64,000 bases of DNA from Halichoerus grypus (Eukaryota > Chordata > Mammalia > Carnivora > Phocidae). The translations under genes and the position numbers were made by a program. Each line of letters starts with the position of its first letter. Position 1 is the first letter of the stretch. Under the pieces are notes generated by a model. That model did no database searches and was not told the DNA's origin. It worked only from the letters and a program-made list of their open reading frames with translations. Location: positions 94,278,294-94,342,293 of the forward strand of contig NC_135712.1 in assembly GCF_964656455.1 (NCBI RefSeq). Direction: 5' to 3'. This document shows, one piece after another, positions 59,357 through 64,000 of this stretch.

Positions 59357-62300
59357 GAATTAAGCATATGCCATTAAACATTCATTTACATTAATAGATA
59401 AAATATGAGATTGCTAATATTTTATGCAAATTTGGAATTTTCCCAAGGTGTATACTTTGGCACATTTATAGGTCACATATAAAAGTATATAACATATCCA
59501 AGCACATACATGCTTATACATAACATTGTATGAAAATATACCTTTTGGAAGTCTAAAATTTGTTAAGTCAAATCCAGTCACCACTGCCTTTTTTTATCCT
59601 TAGCTTAGCCTTGCGAATATTAACTGAAGGGGTATTTGTTTGACATTTGGAACTGGTTTCAAGGTTTGCTTAAAATACATTAAGTATAATAATTATGTTT
59701 AGAGTAATTTCTATATAGATGAATATAATATTAAATTTATGCCTTAAATTGTGAATTTTACCACTAGTAAAAGTGAACAATTTGGGGAATTTCTAGCTTT
59801 ATTTTCAAAATCGAATGATTTAGAATTAAAAAAAACATATTTAGAAATTTCACTACTATGCTATTTTAACAAATTTAGAAAATTAAAAAAGTACAAAATG
59901 ATCTATTAATGAAAACATCTACTGTAAATATTTATTCTTATAAATTGAGGCATCCAGAGATCTAGATATAATATCCATACTTACAAAGATAGAAAAATAG
60001 CTTTCTGGAAAAATAAAAAGAGTCCACAAAGATATTGGGAAATTAAAATTTTTTATATGATAAAATGAAAAAAGACCACCTTAACTTTCAAAAGTGTCAA
60101 ATGTACGCACAATTAGGTCATGGTCATAACATGTTGTATTTCTGGAATTTGTTATTTGCTACCAAAGAGAAAACTCTAGAGGAGTTAACACATTTTAAAA
60201 ATGCTTATCATGACTTTTAAAAGAACGGAATTTTTATATATTCCTATTTTCTTATACTTTAAGGCCCTGTTCCTCTTATCTTTCAACTTACATTGTGAGG
60301 AATTGAGTTTTTTTCCTTCTCATAAAACATTCCGAGAGAGACACAGCAAAATAATAAATCAACAACCCTTTTTGTATCAATCTGAACTTTTTCTAAGTCT
60401 TTGAGACTTTGGAGTCCCTCTTTATATACTTGAGTTGAATTCATCACAAAATCCCAGATTCAGGACAGTTTTATTTTGGATCCAGATAACTTTTTCCATA
60501 AAACCCCCTGATGGGAGAAGAGACCTTTTCTTTTATGGAATTTAACAGAGTAATGATTCCCTTCCATTTTCTCCAGCTAAAAAACCAGAGAGGTTATATT
60601 GGTAGGATCTCTGCTTCTGGTACATAACTCAGATGACATATAATTTGTAGGACTGCAATAGAGCTGAGATTTTGAGAATACACTGAGTTTAAAGACATTA
60701 TGGTTATATTTTTTATGAGCATGGCCAAGAATACTTAATACACAAACCTGTGGGAAAAAGCTACATAAATCACTTCTGTTATTAATTGCATTTTTATTTG
60801 CTGAAAGACATATTTTATAATATAAAAGCAGAAATGTGTGATATCTGATTTTCTGAAAGGCTTGATTCCGCCAAGATTACATTCCATCATTCCTCCACAT
60901 AGTTGTTTTGAGGCAATGAATTGTCATTATGTTTTTGTTTAAACTCCTCCTCTCATTTCTCCAAGGCCTGCTGGTGAATTATTATTGCTAGAACATAAAT
61001 TAACTTTATAGGTAGACATCTCTGGATTTGAGTATTCAAATTATATTTTTGGGTCATTGTAATTATAGGTGGAAAAATATAATGTTACCGAATCTCTCTA
61101 AGATCCTGAGAGATGAGATATAAAGAGGATCACAAGTGGTAGCAACACCTCGAAAAAACCCACTAGATTTGTAAGGGTGTGGTAGATGGGACTTCGAGGC
61201 ACATTCTTATTGCTATATGAGGAAGCGTGCCCAGATTCTGCCCTCATTACGTCTGGCGCTTGCCAGTTCTTTTCAAACCTCGGTTTCATGAGCCCCGTAA
61301 AAATTCACTTAAAATCGAAAAGAACACCCTGAAGTTAAAACCCACTCTACTTTACCTTGCCTTTCATGGCCTGGAATGTCACCTTTTACCTCCAGTAAAT
61401 AAAGCCAGCATCAACACTCTTCCGTGTCTTTTATTTTTTATGCACTCAATATTCCTCAGATGACAGTCTGGACACTTATAGGGAATTACAGTAGCGATTG
61501 ATGTCCCTGCAAAGAGAATTGTCTCTATATTCTATACTTACAATGTACCTATCATTTTCTTTTGTTTCTTGGACTGTTCACACTGGATTGAGTCAATCTG
61601 AAATGGAATTAAGAGACGTGATTCAGAGTGGACCACAAAGAAATCATGATATCACAATACTTTCTTAAAATGACCTGGCGTGTGTGTCTAAGCAGAGTTC
61701 CCCAACAGAGACAATTGCCCTGTGTGACGATCTTGCAGGGTATTGTCTCTTTAACCTCACTATTTCCGAGAAGCCACCGAAAAGTTCTAATATGTCACAA
61801 TTCAAATGTCAACATGTTGTTGGAAAGGAAGCTAATAAGTTAAACCTTTGAGAGATGCCAAGAAAAGAGGTGATTCAAACTGTTGAGAGAAGTCCATTGT
61901 TTTCTAAGGGGAAATAGAACTCCAGAATGAAATAGGGTGCTTATAAGCATTTAACTGGAAGGTTTAGGGGGAAAAAAGCGAATGCACATTAATTTTTCTC
62001 AACCTGATAACTTTTTGAACAGAACTATTCCTCTCAGTGTACTTCCCAAAACAGGAAGATGTGCAGGTAAGGGTTAATAAGATACAAACTGCACACTCAC
62101 TGGTTTTTGTAGAAATAGCACATAACAAGGGGTAATTTTCTTAAGATCGTCTGAGCCTATCTATGGGTAGATATAAAGAATCTTAGGTTATATGATAACA
62201 TTCTAGCAACATTTTGCGTTTAGCATTATTTTCTATAAACCAACTTCACATGGTTAAATTACTGTTGAATGAAAAAATGATTTTATTTTGACAGGAAAGA

Positions 62301-62396
62301 AACTAGGCAGAAAACACTCCTCATTGAGTGATTTTTTGGATTTAGCACAGTTTGGTGCTGTGATGTTTTTATAGAAAAATAAACAACTGGACTTTA

Positions 62397-62410
62397 GAGC
62401 CACCTACTGG
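62397..62410 (-). promoter_or_regulatory. CTCF-like motif 1.5 kb before the EVI1 start-codon exon
   Basis: The plus strand reads GAGCCACCTACTGG. The minus strand, CCAGTAGGTGGCTC, matches CCASYAGRKGGCRS at 13 of 14 positions, the best such match I noticed in the window. It sits in repeat-poor intron. Confidence 0.5.
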
Positions 62411-62708
62411 AATAAAGAGGCACATACTTATATTTGATGTCTTCTGTTTTTCAAAAGATAAACAAACAGATAAATACCAGGAAAGTTATGCACATTTCTG
62501 TTGGTCTTATAAGGTATTAATTTACTCAGTTTTTCTCAATTTGAAATGTCAAATATCCTGCAAGAAACCAACAGTTAAAGCAATGCCCTCTAAAGATATA
62601 TTCTCATAGTTCTTAGTAATTTGTGTTATGTGAGTTTTGTCCCCATTGGATTGAGACTGAGCAGAATTGTATCCCTAGTTTTGTTGTTGTCTTTGTTGCT
62701 CTGGTGGT

Positions 62709-62709
62709 G

Positions 62710-62740
<31 letters not shown>
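62709..62740 (+). repeat. (GT)n microsatellite
   Basis: Sixteen GT-type units, 1.2 kb before the start-codon exon. Confidence 0.95.
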
Positions 62741-62744
<4 letters not shown>

Positions 62745-62914
62745 TTACTGGTCTCATTTTCACCAATTAATTGTATAATCTCATTCTTTCTTCCACAGCC
62801 TCTATCTGGTCATGGAATTGTTGTTTAATAAATAATCTTAGAATAAGATTAAAAACTAAGAACATTTTTTGTGGTAAAATGAATAGGTACCTTAAGTATT
62901 TTCATGATTAAATG

Positions 62915-63005
62915 CTTTTTTATTGAGAAATGATTGACATATAACATTATATTACTTTCAGGTGTGCAACATAATAATTAGCTATTTGTATATATTGTGA
63001 ATTAA
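62915..63005 (+). repeat. L1M-like 3'-UTR fragment
   Basis: 'ttttattgagaaatgattga', 'catataacattatattactt' and 'caggtgtgcaacataataat' resemble a common older L1 3'-UTR sequence. Only about 90 bp is preserved. Confidence 0.6.
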
Positions 63006-63019
63006 GATGCTTTTATAGA

Positions 63020-63140
63020 TTAAAAGAACCCTGAAACCTGGACAAGTAAATTGGACAATGACTTGCCTAAGGTCACAGAGCTGGTGAGGGGAAAGGTAGG
63101 CAGCTCTCAGAAATTACAGGTCCACATTTGCCCCACAGCT
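63020..63140 (-). repeat. MIR-like fragment, minus strand
   Basis: 'gacaatgacttgcctaaggt' followed by 'cacagagctggtgagggg' matches the reverse MIR core. Confidence 0.75.
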
Positions 63141-63901
63141 TTCTAGTCAGTCATTAACGGATTTATTAAATTTTTTCTCTCCTCAGAATTTTGCTAGAAA
63201 GCAGGGGAATAAGCACCACCCCCTACCACCCTGGTGAATGAATCAATTAAAGGCATATTGCCTGCTTTCAGAGAATGGGAGTCAGGAGCTGGGGCATGAG
63301 GGCAAGTCCTGGATCTGGGAGTACTGATGATTGGTGAGAGGGGGATTAAGCTTTTTAAAAACAAAAGGTTCTCCTTTGACTATGTTCGCTACAGATCAGC
63401 TCTTTATGTCATGTCCTTCCAATCTGCTGCCTTAAAACACCTTGTTGAGAAGGTGGCTGCCTTAGAGGACATGTTAAGAGAGGTCATTGTGCCCTTGCCG
63501 CCCTTTGCAAGGCTACTGCTGGATAATGCCAGACACATTCCGCTCTGTGAATACCTGGGGGGGGGGGTTCACTAGAGTGAGGAATTCAGAGAAGGGAAAG
63601 TTCTTCACTAAATATTACACAAGGTGTATGTGACACGGAAAGCCTTGTGTGAAGACAATTTGATTGGTGAAGTAAGATTTGGAAGAGCTTTGTGGATTGG
63701 CATGAGAGTCACAGCTTTCCATCCGTCATCAGAAGGCTAATTTTCAGGACACAAAACAGGAAGTCACACTTCTTTTGATAAAAATGAAAAGAAATATGTT
63801 CGGGTCTGAGAAAATGTACAGATATTAGTGGATATCTTGCCCTTTCTTAACATTCACTTCTTTCTCTCTCCCCATCTCATCCATTTCTGGTCTTACTGAA
63901 G

Positions 63902-64000
63902 ATATTTTATAGAGTAGTTGCAGACATTGCACCAGGAGAGGAGCTCCTGCTGTTCATGAAGAGTGAAGACTATCCCCATGAAACTATGGCGCCGGATATC
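63902..64000 (+). CDS. MECOM: MECOM coding exon, end of PR domain and EVI1 start codon (partial, runs off window)
   Basis: The exon starts after the acceptor ttactgaag and stays open for 33 codons to the window end. It begins IFYRVVADIAPGEELLLFMK and continues SEDYPHETMAPDI. This is the C-terminal part of the MECOM PR domain, including the GEELL motif typical of PR/SET domains, followed by the first residues of EVI1. It joins in phase 0 to the exon ending at 51951 across an 11,950-nt intron. In MDS1-EVI1 all of it is coding. In the short EVI1 form, translation is known to start at the MKSEDYPHET methionine, here at 63956. The first EVI1 zinc finger should follow just beyond the window. EVI1 is a nuclear transcription factor and proto-oncoprotein needed for haematopoietic stem cells. 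No frameshift or stop is present. Confidence 0.97.
   Translation, partial: MFYRVVADIAPGEELLLFMKSEDYPHETMAPDI
63956..63958 (+). other. MECOM: EVI1 initiator ATG (short isoform), weak Kozak context
   Basis: This is the first in-frame ATG of the MECOM reading frame in the two exons seen. It corresponds to the known EVI1 N-terminus (MKSEDYPHET). The context is ttcATGa, with T at -3 and A at +4, so it lacks both key Kozak bases. A second in-frame ATG at 63986 (EVI1 residue 11) sits in actATGg, with A at -3 and G at +4, which is a strong context. Confidence 0.9.

Larger units (their letters stand above)
51952..63901 (+). other. MECOM: MECOM intron between the two PR-domain exons
   Basis: This intron of 11,950 nt runs from donor gtatgt to acceptor ctgaag, and the phase-0 join restores the known protein sequence. 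Its interior is AT-rich unique sequence with short AC and TG microsatellites, an AT-rich patch at 59268-59356, and near the 3' end an L1-like and an MIR-like fragment. I saw no further exon. ORFs such as those near 56536 and 61628 have no recognisable product. Confidence 0.9.

Overview
The window is mammalian nuclear DNA. It comes from a carnivore, most probably an arctoid (bear, seal or mustelid lineage). Five CAN-SINE copies with intact target-site duplications are present, and their body sequence is closer to the arctoid consensus, as I remember it, than to the dog or cat versions. No prokaryotic features, CRISPR arrays, rRNA or tRNA genes were seen.

The only protein-coding gene I can support is MECOM (MDS1-EVI1 / PRDM3), transcribed left to right. 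Two consecutive coding exons are visible, at 51817-51951 (45 codons) and 63902-64000 (33 codons, running off the window end). They encode the second half of the PR (SET-like) domain. They are the exons that are coding in the long MDS1-EVI1 mRNA but mostly 5' untranslated in the short EVI1 mRNA. The EVI1 initiator ATG is at 63956. Upstream, a CpG-rich block (about 45.9-46.5 kb and 48.0-49.4 kb) is the likely EVI1 promoter. A strong splice donor after 48934 would close a non-coding EVI1 first exon.

Layout: 1-45.6 kb is intron of the long transcript, a patchwork of ancient MIR and L2 copies, a few DNA-transposon or unnamed repeats, five CAN-SINEs (14.1, 25.1, 31.3, 32.2 and 36.1 kb) and simple repeats. 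45.6-49.4 kb is the promoter region, with a purine-rich tract, a GCC repeat, a CTCF-like site, a G-quadruplex motif, a 62-nt pyrimidine tract and a perfect 8-bp hairpin. 49.4-63.9 kb holds the two introns around the first PR exon, and 63.9-64.0 kb the second PR exon. From about 36.3 kb to the end I found no CAN-SINE, and between about 41.9 and 62.9 kb no recognisable transposon at all.

I see no undescribed gene system. The most interesting material concerns regulation and translation of EVI1: a cluster of upstream ORFs in the shared exon, a weak-context EVI1 start followed by a strong-context in-frame ATG, a hairpin overlapping a RUNX-type motif in the putative leader, and CTCF-like motifs near the promoter and before the start-codon exon. 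All repeat assignments were made by eye against remembered consensus sequences, so their boundaries are approximate.
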